Shown here one piece after another: positions 1 through 12,000 of a stretch of DNA of 64,000 nucleotides (the stretch's first letter is position 1; every line of letters starts with the position of its first letter). The notes under the pieces are model-generated. The model did no database searches. It worked only from the letters and a program-made list of their open reading frames with translations, and was not told where the DNA came from. A program made the translations under genes and the position numbers. The stretch is from Endomychus coccineus. Its lineage: Eukaryota > Arthropoda > Insecta > Coleoptera > Endomychidae. Location of the stretch: contig OY294068.1 in the NCBI GenBank assembly GCA_958510875.1, positions 31,166,297 to 31,230,296 on the forward strand, in the 5' to 3' direction.

Positions 1-3000
1 GGCATGCGAGTCAATAATGTATATGATATAGACAATAAAACCTATTTAATAAGACTTCAACGTAGTGAAGAGAAGATTGTTCTACTTTTGGAATCTGGGA
101 ATCGTTTACATTCAACAGGTTTTGAATGGCCAAAAAATATGGCCCCTTCTGGCTTTAGCATGAAAGTAAGTCACTATAATCTAATATAATTGAATTTGAC
201 GTTATTATGTATTGAAAGAAACTGATATATAATATTTATTCAGATTGTGGTGTCACCTTAAGGTCTGACAGTTCTATTATGCTAATATTTTTCACAAATT
301 ATTCATTAACAATGAATGTATTGTGGAAACAGTATTGCAGAATCATAAATTAAAAATTGGTCAATAAGTACAAGACATTTCGTACATAATAAGTTGAAAA
401 TAAATTATAACTAAACCAATGATTAAGTGGAAAGAACTGAGTGAGATAGTTCTAATATTGCAATCTTCCAGATGAGAAAACACCTTAAAAATAAACGATT
501 AGAAAGTCTTACTCAATTAGGAACTGACAGAATTGTAGATCTACAATTTGGTAGTGGGGAAGCTGCATATCATGTAATACTCGAACTATATGATAGAGGA
601 AATATCATTTTAACAGATTTTGAGTTGAAAATTTTGAATATTCTTAGGCCTCATACTGAAGGGGATAAAGTTAAATTCGCAGTTAGAGAAGTGTATCCAC
701 AAAATCGAGCCAGAGAAAGTGGAATAATTACTAAAGAGGAACTATTGACCATATTAGAAGGTGCAAAAACTGGAGATCAATTGAAAAAGATTTTAATGCC
801 ACATTTAGGTAAGTTATTTAAAATGTTATAGAGGATTTGTTTGAAATACCTTGGTTGCATTCACAATTGAATCAGCTACCATAATATGTGTGATCTAGAT
901 AAGAATTGTCCAACTATTTGAGAATACCTTGGCAACAATTCAAATTTGTTTCAGAATATGGACCGGCTGTGCTGGAACATGTTCTTCTTAAGCAAGGATT
1001 CACAAACAGTACTAAACTTGGAAAAACATTTAATATCACAGAAGATATTGACAAAGTGTTCGAAGCTATTTTGGAAGCTGAATCCATTTTTGATTCGGCA
1101 AAAAAAGGTTTTGACAAGGTATTTTCTGAAAGATTTTCGGCTTGTACATATCAATGCACAGCAATTTTTGTCTCATTTAACTTATTTTTAGGGATTTATA
1201 GTACAGAAGAAGGAAGAGCGGATCAGTTCCTTTGAAAATACTGAAAAGGAGTATTTTTATTCCAACCAAGAATTTCATCCATTTTTATTCCAACAACATA
1301 TTTCTGCACCTTTTAAAGAATTCGAGTCATTTAATCAAGCAGTGGACGAATTTTATTCATCTGCAGAAAGCCAAAAGTTGGAATTGAAAGTGCTCCATCA
1401 AGAACGAGAAGCATATAAAAAATTAGAAAATGTGAAAAAAGATCATTCACAACGATTAGTTGCGTTAGAGAAAACACAAGAACTAGATAAGCAAAAGGCT
1501 GAATTGATTACGAGAAATCAATTTTTAGTAGATAATGCCATAGTGGCAGTCCAAACAGCTTTAGCGAAACAGGTGAGAAAATTTAAAATGAGATAAAATG
1601 AAGAATTGAACCAATATTGTAGAATTAAACACTAATGTTAATAACACTTCAATTTGTAACTTCTGTTACCTGAGTTTTGAGTAATACCAATATAGATGGT
1701 TAAAATTTCCTATCATGTAATAAAGGGTGAAACTATAGAATTTTTTAGAAATTCAAATTATTGCTGAATGATTCTAGGAATGAATTCCAAAATGATTATT
1801 TTCATGAATCAAAATTTCTATATTCTGTGAATCATATATTTGGCTTCTTATAAAACTTTAGGGAGTATTTATGACGAAAGAAGTAGAAATATTTGGTAAA
1901 AGCAGAATGTAATATCAAAACATTGAAATTCCTAAAGTTTTATGAGAAAGGATTTGAATTAGACAGCTGAAAACAAGTACTTTGCTATATTGATCCTTTT
2001 TTTTTCATCTGAAGTGTGACCGCCTTTCTCGGGAAAAGATAAGTTTTTTTGTTAAACGGAAAATTTGAAAGGGGTCACCACCGGGATGAGTGATCCAGGG
2101 TTGTATATTTCCCGTTGAATGAAATCTGGCAGATATGAATTGATTGATTCCTCACCAGTAAAACGCAGATGTTTATATTAACAGTGAAATGTTGATTATG
2201 GTAAATATATGTACAAAAGAAAATAAATATTTACACCTAGTCTAAATGAACAACAATTTCATAAAATCACTTTAAATAATTAATTCCTGTATTTGACCTA
2301 GTCGGGATAGTTTGCAACAATTAAACAATCGGAAGTTCTAGAACATAATTCAAATCAGGATGTCTATTCGCGTGATACAGTTGTTTACATCGAACAGATG
2401 GTCTTCAAAAAAACTTAGACGCCAAGTGGTGTACGTTTGGAACGTTGACCCGTAATAAGAAACCAGCAGAAATAATTTAATAGTTCGTCAGTATCTGGAA
2501 CACAGAAGACACAGGAGGTTTTATTTATTTCGAATCGTGGAAATTTACGTGTTCGCTAATAATATTCGAGTTCTTTAATGATCGGGTCAATTCCTCAACA
2601 CAAATAATAAATTATTTGGTTTTCCGTACTTGAAATCCTGTAGGCAAACGGTCGGTTTTTTCCTCAACACGTAATAAATTATTTGGTTTTCGGTACTTGA
2701 AATTCTGTCGGCAAGCGGTCTGTTTTCCTCAACCCAAATAATAATAATAAATTATGCGGTTTTCGGTAGAGTCAGTCGGAAAAAATGTGAGGTACTTTTC
2801 CTCAACACAAATAATAAATTATTCGGTTTTCGGTAAACTCAGTCGGAAAAAAATGTGAGGTACTTTCCCTCAAACAAATAATAAATTATTCGGTTTTTTG
2901 GTAAATGAAGTCCGTCGGAAGGAATGTGAGGTATTTTTCCTCAACACAAATAATAAATTATTCGGTTTTCGGTAAATGAAGTTAGTCTTGAGGAATGTGA

Positions 3001-6000
3001 TGTATTTTTCCTCAACACAAATAATATCTTATTTGGTTTTCGGTAAGTGAAGTTAGTACTGGAGTTTGTTGTACAATATTTACCTTCGGACTTGGTCAAA
3101 GTATATGAGTGAATCCTATGGAGCGCGGACGGAGTTTTGTAATGAAAAATAAAATAAATTCTCGGAAACTAACGTAGTTGAATTAATTAAACGGTTGGTA
3201 ATAATATATCTGAATCGTAGTGACGGTCGGACGGCTGATTCTTGAATTCCCTTCGTGTGAAATCCATTCTCCTTTTATACTGGTTTTTGAGCCAATAGAA
3301 ATAAAACGTCAGAGGTGGTCTGAGATTCTGGCAGTCAGCGGTGAATTGAATAAGAACTTCCTTATCTCCTAGTAACTTTAACTTTTTCTACATAGGATGT
3401 ACAAAACTTTGATGCGTTAGAATCTCAGCCTCGTCGGTGTTATTTCTTTTTAACCAGAGGAGTACAGTAATTTATAAGTAACGAGGGCACTTCGTTACAG
3501 AAGAGTACACATTACTTTGGTACTCCGTATCTTCACCTTTGAAATGAATTGCTTCCAGTGTTATACGAAAAAAATTGACTCCTTACTTGCATATTTATTT
3601 TGTATTTATATAGATGTCTTGGGCTGACATTAAAGACTTGGTGAAAGATGCAGCACTAAGAGGTGAACCAGTTGCACAAGCTATCAAAGAATTAAAGCTA
3701 GAAACAAACCATATTAGTTTATTATTAACTGATCCGTATGCAACTGAAGATAACAAAGAATCTGATAGTGATACTGAAGATACTCTACCACCGCAAGTAG
3801 TTGATGTGGATTTGGATTTGTCAGCTTATGCAAATGCAACAAGATATTATGACCAAAAACGCACTGCAGCCAAAAAACAACAAAGAACCATAGAATCTCA
3901 AAGTAAAGCTTTCAAATCGGCTGAAAAGAAGACAAAACAAACTTTGAAAGATGTAAGTGTAGCAAAGTACCCATTTCCTTAAAATGACGTTTTTGAAATT
4001 TGCAGGTACAAACTATTACTAATATTAACAAAGCCAGAAAAGTTTATTGGTTTGAAAAATTCTTTTGGTTCATCAGTTCTGAAAATTATTTAGTTATTGC
4101 CGGTAGGGACCAACAACAAAATGAATTCATTGTTAAAAGGTAAATTAAATCGCTGAGATTATTAATTTGGCTACTGTTAGATTGGCAAAATGAAATATTT
4201 TTAGATACATGAAACCAACTGATGCATATGTCCATGCAGATGTCCATGGTGCTAGTAGCGTTATCATTAAGAATCCTTCAGGTCAAAGTATTCCTCCAAA
4301 AACTTTAAATGAAGCTGGTACAATGGCAATATGTTACAGGTAATTAAAACACAAATTAGAATTTAAATGAACGGCAAAGTTTAATTACTCTCTGGTATAT
4401 AATGTTAGATGCTCTGGTATCTAGCATTTTTGTCTCTTTACCTCGACAGAGATATATACTTATTAACTAGGGCTGCCACTTGGAGAAAAGATAAATAGTG
4501 TGTATGGTAAAGTTACTCTTTGCAAATGGTTTGATTTGGTTACTGATTTTTATATAATTGTTTCACATCCTATAAGATGCTGTGCGCATTTGTGCAAATA
4601 TAATGAAATAAATTATTTATTTGATTATCTTTACACAATTAAATAATATTCAAATTAATAAATAATGTTTTTAAGAAAATAAACAAAAACAAATTTTTCG
4701 TTTCTGGGAATCGAAACCGAGTGTATTGAGTCGGAGCCGATTATCCTAGCTCGCTGTTTGTTATAAACAGTTTAAATACTGTGTTAATCTCAGTTTACGT
4801 TTTTGTTGTTGAACGATTTTGTTGAAATTTGGGTGAAAGCAGTTTAACTTGAATTTACTAGAAAAGTATTGAATGGATTCAATACTTTGTAACGAAGCTT
4901 AAAATTTGATATATCATTTATTTTAGATCAGGCAGTAAATACGAATATTACACGTAAACTCCGGTTAAGCAGTTCATTATTTCAACAGATATTCGTGAAC
5001 TCCGAATGTGCATTCCGTGATAGTCACTTCTCTCCGTAATTTTGAATAAGTGTAATTATTTCAATAAATGAATCGCACATAGTGAATTCATACCCGCTTA
5101 GAAAAGTTGCATTCATTCCGATTAACTTATGGTGCAAAAACAGGGATCTGGTAAATTAACGCATCAAAGTTTGAACAACCTTATGTGTAAAAACTGCGTA
5201 CAACCAAAAAACTCCGATAACATTTGTTTCCTTCGCCGTGCAGAAACTACCGGAGGATCATGAGCGCGAATTTTAGATCTAAAAAGTAGCGTCACTTTCA
5301 AGCATTGTTCGGGACATAAATAGAAAGGACCACGGCACAAAATGAGGAATTGGTGGTACGGACTTGACCAGGACCTCGAAAACATATAAAAGACAGTGGC
5401 AGACAAAAGACCGGGATTATTAATCAGAATTTTGAAGTTAGATGATTGATATTAAGAATTTGAATCGTGTCACTCTAAAAGAGTTAATAATAGTGTTCCG
5501 TGTTAGTGAATTTTACATAAGGTAAATGATAGCTTAATATCTATTTTCTGGCACCACGATATATTGATTTCCGTGGTTTGTAATTGGTAACGTTTGCATG
5601 ATATCTGAGATCCTGTTGCTTTCCGTAAATTAGATTGTTATATTTAAGTTTATCCCGTCATAGGTCTAACCGCGCACGATTTGAATCCGCACGTGAATTG
5701 AAATATTCAAGTAATTGTAAGGTGTGTACAGAGTGTGTATGTTTGAACGACAGGGGCGTCTTTGATATATTTGTGCACGCTGTGTCAATCCCGGAAGTAT
5801 AAGTATATCTTAGACGACCAAACCGCCAACTGCTTGTACACGCTGTGCCAATCTCGGAACTATAAGCTGGGGTGGTTGTGTTTTTGATAATCGTAATAAC
5901 CCTTTATCCGAATGTGAAGGGAGTTAGGGTTTGTGCGCGCTGTGTCAATCCCGGAAGTATAAGCCCTAATTGTCTAGAATCTGAATGTGCCAGGTGTATG

Positions 6001-9000
6001 AAATCTGACACTGTCATACAATTACCGGGCACTCCGTTGATAGCTAGTATAAGGGTCAGTCAAATTAATTATCCGAATATACCGTAAAAATCTGATATCG
6101 TACAATCGCAAACCTAGTACAGGCCAATATTTTCCGATCCGACCGAATTTTAACCGTTTGATATATCGTAGTGTGTTGACAATATTTCAAGTGATAATGC
6201 AATCTGAATAATTATCGTACACCGCTTATTACTCTAGGGCCTGCCTGTTTGATTCGTGTTTTCCGTAAATTTATAAATGTAAATCATTTATCAACCGATT
6301 CCGTACCGTTGAATGGAAATTAAAGACCGAACATATCGTAAAAATAGATATGTTGTAACAGTTTTCTTATACCGATTGAGCTTCTTTACATTTTCCACCT
6401 GGGTGGATTTTTGTGTTATATACGGTTCAATTGCTTCTACTAATTATTCTGAAAGTGTATTTTTTATTATTATTATATATTTAATATTTGGAATTCCCCG
6501 TTTTATTAAGTTATTTCTGCTCCAGCTTTAAATGAGCTAAGTTTTAACCAAGTATCAATTGTAATTAAAGCCTACAATTTTGATACTGTTTTTCTGCCCA
6601 ATGGGCCCTGGTTATACTTCACTGTAGCTACCTTAGGGACAAGGCTATAGATAGCATAGTGAGGACCCTAGCAGAAGTCCTCAAGAAGTAGTAAACCTTT
6701 AGAAATCTGGCGCCCGAGGAAACAATAGGGTTCGTCACCGAACAGCAAACAATTTTTTGCAAAAATTTGAATATGATAGGACCTTTCGATTTTAAGTTAT
6801 CGTATAGTATAGACAAACAATTCGTGACTGACATCCTGGTGGACAGACGGATTGTTTCAAAGTGCTTAAAATTCGATAAAAAATACAAAGGTGAAGTAAT
6901 TTTTGCTCTAACACTTCTTTAATGATTTTAGAAATAATTTGAGTAAATGTAGACTTCGTCTGCGAAGAGCATAATAATTGTGATTTCTCATTGTCATTTC
7001 TTTTTTCTGAAATGTTGATATGGGATCAGACTTTAATACAATGAATTTAGTTTTGATTGTTTTTATGTCATACTAATATTGCTTTACATTGCAGCGTAGC
7101 CTGGGAAGCAAAGGTTGTAACCAATGCTTATTGGGTATGGGGAGAACAGGTTAGTAAAACAGCCCCAACTGGTGAATATCTCACTACAGGTAGTTTTATG
7201 GTTAGAGGCAAGAAGAATTTCCTTCCTCCGTCGCATCTGGTTCTGGGGATGAGTTTTTTGTTTCGCCTTGAGGAAGGGTCCATTGAAGCTCATAAAGATG
7301 AACGCAGAACTGTCCCAAGTGATGCACCAGATTCTTTGAGTATTTCCGAAAGTGAGCAGAGTAAAGATGAAGTGGAATTGGAGATATTAGATGAAAGCGA
7401 TGGTAAAATTTCAAATTATGAATATCCTATCTAGTTGAAGTAATTTCTGATTTCGATTCCTTTCTTATGACAATAAGATTGTTCTTTTATTCTGTTAAAA
7501 TTGCAAATGACACTTTTAAACAGTTCTATTGTTCTAAAAAATGTAGATTTTAGTTTTTTAGAACTGAAATTATCTGATATGTGAAAAAAAACACAGTTTC
7601 TGCGTTCACTTATTAAAAACAGTATTGATCTTTCCAGAAGATGGAGAAAAGAGTGACGCTAAGAAATCGGATGAAAATAAATGTACTGATGAGGGAAAAC
7701 CCAGTCCCTCATCTTCTGAAAGTGAAGAAGAAAATTCAAAATTCCCCGATACAAAAATAAAAATTCAACACTTTTCTGGAACAAAGTAAGGTTATTAATA
7801 TTAGGTAATGTGCACATTATAGTACCTGTTATTTGTAGGATAAATATTTTAACAGAATCTGTCTTGTCAAATGAAAAGGAAGATGTATCCGAGAACGTCG
7901 TATATTTAGGGGATGGAAAACCAGTTATTCTACGACCAACTCAGAGGTCAAGACAAGTCAGTGAGTCAAAAAGTAAACAGTCAAATGAGGATCTAACAAA
8001 TAAAAGTGAGTTTGGTTTACATTAACATGAATATTAATGATTTTCTTTTGAAAATAATTCATCATAAACCGTGAAAATTCATCAATTATCTTAGATTAAA
8101 CCATAAAAGGTCTGATAAACTATAAAGAGTTCACACTGTGGATATATTATAACACTATTGATAAGAAATAATCACCCTTATCCACTAAAAATACTATTTA
8201 AGTACTGAGGACCTTTCGGCTACCAAATAGCCATCATCAGAGTCAACTGTTTACTCTGATGATGGCTACTTGGTAGCCAAAAGTAATTAATAGTATTTTT
8301 AGAGGATAAGGGTGACTATTTCTTATCTATAGTGCATAAAAGATGTGTTTTATTTAAACTTCGATTTATAAACTTGTTATGTTTTGACTGAACAGCAACA
8401 TCGTCAGAAGTATTTTTAACACTCAACAAAATAAGAGATAGGTTTCAAAACAGTTTCAAGGGGATAAAAGTTGATTATTTCGTTAAGGTGTGGGGATCAG
8501 CTCTTAATGACTGGGGACGGATTGCCATAAGCTGATCGGTGGTCCTTTTGGTGGCATAGGAATTGAAATACTCACTTATAAAAGGGTTGCACTTTACTGA
8601 ACATAGAGCTCGACGTCATAATGACTTAATGTCTCGCTCCACACAATAACAATGATAATCATACAATCAATAATAATACAGTCAATAATGCTGAATGAAT
8701 GATCTAGTTAATCTAATCTTAGTATATATATCGGTCTATCAATACTACCTTGACACAAGGTTCCCACGCTCGGATGTCAGGGTCCCTTGTTGTGTAGCTT
8801 ATACTAAACAATATATGTATGTTATTAGAAGGTAATCGTAACACTAAACATATTGTTTGTGTATCGCCTAGGAATTTATAATCATATGGATTACATACAT
8901 TTAATAATAGAAATAAGGTTGTATTCTGTAATTGAGGGATTTTAGGTAATCTCGTATGGTATGGAAGATTCCTATACTACAAAGGGTGGTTGTCAGGTAT

Positions 9001-12000
9001 CTGCAAATGTTCCAGTTCCTAATAATCTTGATTTAAAGCTGTTATTTCGAATATGAATTGTTTGAAATTTTTCCGGGAAGCTGGCCCTGTTCAAGTAGCT
9101 GGTTAGCAAACGTGGAATCCTCTTTTCTTAATCTGTAGCTGTAGCTTGATGTTCTTTGAAACTGGTCCTGAAGCAGGAGTTAGCCTAGACTTCCACCAAA
9201 CTGCTCCACAAATTTGGTTTCCTAAATTTGAACGGTTTACATGATACAAATTTTTTCGCTAAACTACTACAGAGTTTCCATTTGAAAGAAGAAAGTTGAA
9301 CCAACTTTTGGCATAACCTGTATAGCTGGAGAAATAAAAATATTCTACGTAGAACGGGGACATGATCAATTACGGCAGCATACCATATTTCAAGCTTATA
9401 ATCCAACTGCAAAATGAAACATTTCTAATGTATGTAAATCTATAATTTTATTTAATGTTAAAAATTCTTCTGTTACTGTGCATTCGAAACAAGTCAAGTT
9501 AATACATTTCAACATGTAATCTCGTTTATGATTATTTCAAATTCCTTTCCTTAATGATGTTATGGATTTACAAAAAATCAAAGCCAACTTCATCAAATAT
9601 GAACCATCTTATTTAGAATTCATTTCTTGATATTTATGTGAAAATATATTTTAGAGGAAGATTTTGCAAAAATGCAGCCACAATCAAAACGGGGACAAAG
9701 AAGCAAACTTAAGAAGATTAAGGAAAAATACAAAGATCAGGATGAAGAAGAAAGGCAGCTCAGAATGGAAATTTTACAGGTTTGTTTTGTTTCTGAAAAC
9801 CTTATTTTAAATTAACACACTTTTCTCAGTCATCAGGACCTACAAAAGAACCGAAGAAAGGAAAGAAGAACAAAGAAATCAATAGTAAAATCAATAAGAA
9901 AAAAGAACCAAAAATAGTCAGAGAACCTCAACCCAGAAAGGAAGTTGAGGATGCTGGAGAAGAGGAAGAACCAGTTGTGCAAGCTGACGTTGATATGATA
10001 GATGCTTTAACTGGAGTGCCGAATTTGGAAGATGAACTTCTGTTCGCAGTTCCTGTTATTGCCCCCTACAATACATTAGCTAATTACAAGTAAGTCACTT
10101 ATTAATTCCCTATGTAACACAGTTTTCTGCCTAACCTTCTCGATGTTTGCGTTCGATTCCACATCTATTTCGAATAATTAAAAGCCACCTTACAAGTTAA
10201 AAAGTTTGCTTTTGCGCCGAGGCCGATTTTTTTTCCAAAAGTAAAACTTCGCTGTGGATATCCTGGAATAACTTTTTATAAACTTGCCTCAGCACCAGTC
10301 TATGATATATCAAATTATTCGCAATTGTGTTTAGAAGTGAGATAAACAGTTAAAAGTTGTATATGTAAGACTGTTTGACTGCTATTTGCAGAAAAGTAAA
10401 AAAAAACGCTAAATTTTCATCAAATTTGACGTAAAAATCGCCAAATAAAAAATCGTAGAGCCAAATTCAGATCCAAATACCGTTTTTTCGCGATTTGTAT
10501 CTGTAGAGTGACCCATTACGAAGAGATTGATACCATTCCAAAGTACATATGGACTTTTATTAAAGAGTTATAGCGCGTTAACCGATTAAGTTTCGTGAAA
10601 ATTCTCACATGCTTAACCCAGGCCCAGGCAAAACGCCTAATTAAGGCCAAACTAACTACGCAGTTCATAGTATAAGTGAAAAAAAAATACGTGTTTTTCT
10701 TATGCCTAAATAATTGTTTAAACAATTGTAAAAAAATCTTGGGAATTCTTTCGATGTGAGGGTGCCGATCGACTTAGAAGACCAAATTACTACGAGATAT
10801 GGACTCATCCCCGTATTCTGCACAATTGTTTATTGTTGAAACGCTAATAAACAATTCAGTTGTTGAAAAGTCCGTTAGATTCATGCTCAGGAAAGTGCAA
10901 AGAAATAAAATTAACTGCCCAGATCATGGAATCAATGAAAAAAATTACCCGTGTCTTTTTGTTCAGCTAAATTGATTGTTTAAACATACATTGCTTAAAC
11001 AATTGTTATAAATCAACAAAATTTCGTCTATTTGATGGTGCCAATCGACTCAGCGAACAAAATTACTATGACCTACGGACTTTTTGTCGCAAACCCAACA
11101 ATTGTATATTGTTAAAACGCTCATTAATAAATGATTGTTTATTGTTTAAACAATCAATTTGGCCAAAAAAAAAACGGGTAAAATATTACAGCATGCATTG
11201 TTCGAAAAACCATGTGTACACATTATTTTATCGTTATATTCCATGCGCAATTAAATTGATTTCGGACGATAGCGGCGTTGATAAAGCTATGTAGGACATT
11301 AAAAATATTTCGTTCTATTCTATTGGAACCGCCAAACCACCGCTACAAAAGGCTGTCCACAGGGGTGTCCTATCTCCGCTTCTGTGGTGTCTTGTAGTCG
11401 ATGGACTCTTGGAGGAACCGGAAGAGGCTGGTTTTTATGCCCAAGCGTATGTCGATGAGTTGGTTGGCGTCACCTTCGGGCTGCACTTAGGGACATTGTG
11501 CGAGCTGTAAAACACGCTGCAAGGAGAGGCTCAGGGTAAATCTTGACAAAACGGAAATTGTTCTGTTTACGAGGAAACGCAAGTTGAGCACACTGCCAGA
11601 GATTCGTTTCTCTGGCATCCTGTTGGAATGCCCAACATTAGCATACCTCAGGCACCGACTCTTCGGAGAATCAAATTTGCTCCTAGAAGAACTTATGGAA
11701 GTCATCACTGGCAATATTCTGGGTTTCTGGCCGACCACAAACCTGCTAGAATGGAATTGGCTTCTGACCACGGGTCGCCCAATAGGCCAAACTAAGTTAC
11801 CTAAGTACATTTGAAGGCTAGCCCCCCTCCCCTCAAACGATGATGATGGGGAAATAATGGAAAGAGGGCAACTGTCAACTCTTAAAATCTTGACGTGTGG
11901 TAGACCGCCAGGTCGCCGTAAACATAAACGACAAATGTCACTGGGACGGTTAGTACATCTTCACTTAATTTTTTTGAAAGATCGTGGTGGTTTAATTTAT

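Noticed and set aside
2593..3061. CRISPR-like regularly spaced repeats
   Set aside because: The whole unit, not just a short repeat, is conserved, units vary in length, and the genome is animal.
5872..6087. Cys-rich 71-codon frame (CARC...CARC)
   Set aside because: It arises partly from the 32 bp direct repeats; spacing fits no zinc-finger family I know, and there is no splice or expression evidence.
6705..6735. tggcgcccgagg resembling a retroviral tRNA-Lys primer binding site
   Set aside because: The match stops after about 10 bases, no LTR boundary (TG...CA) or gag/pol frame is nearby, and the adjacent DNA belongs to a dispersed repeat.
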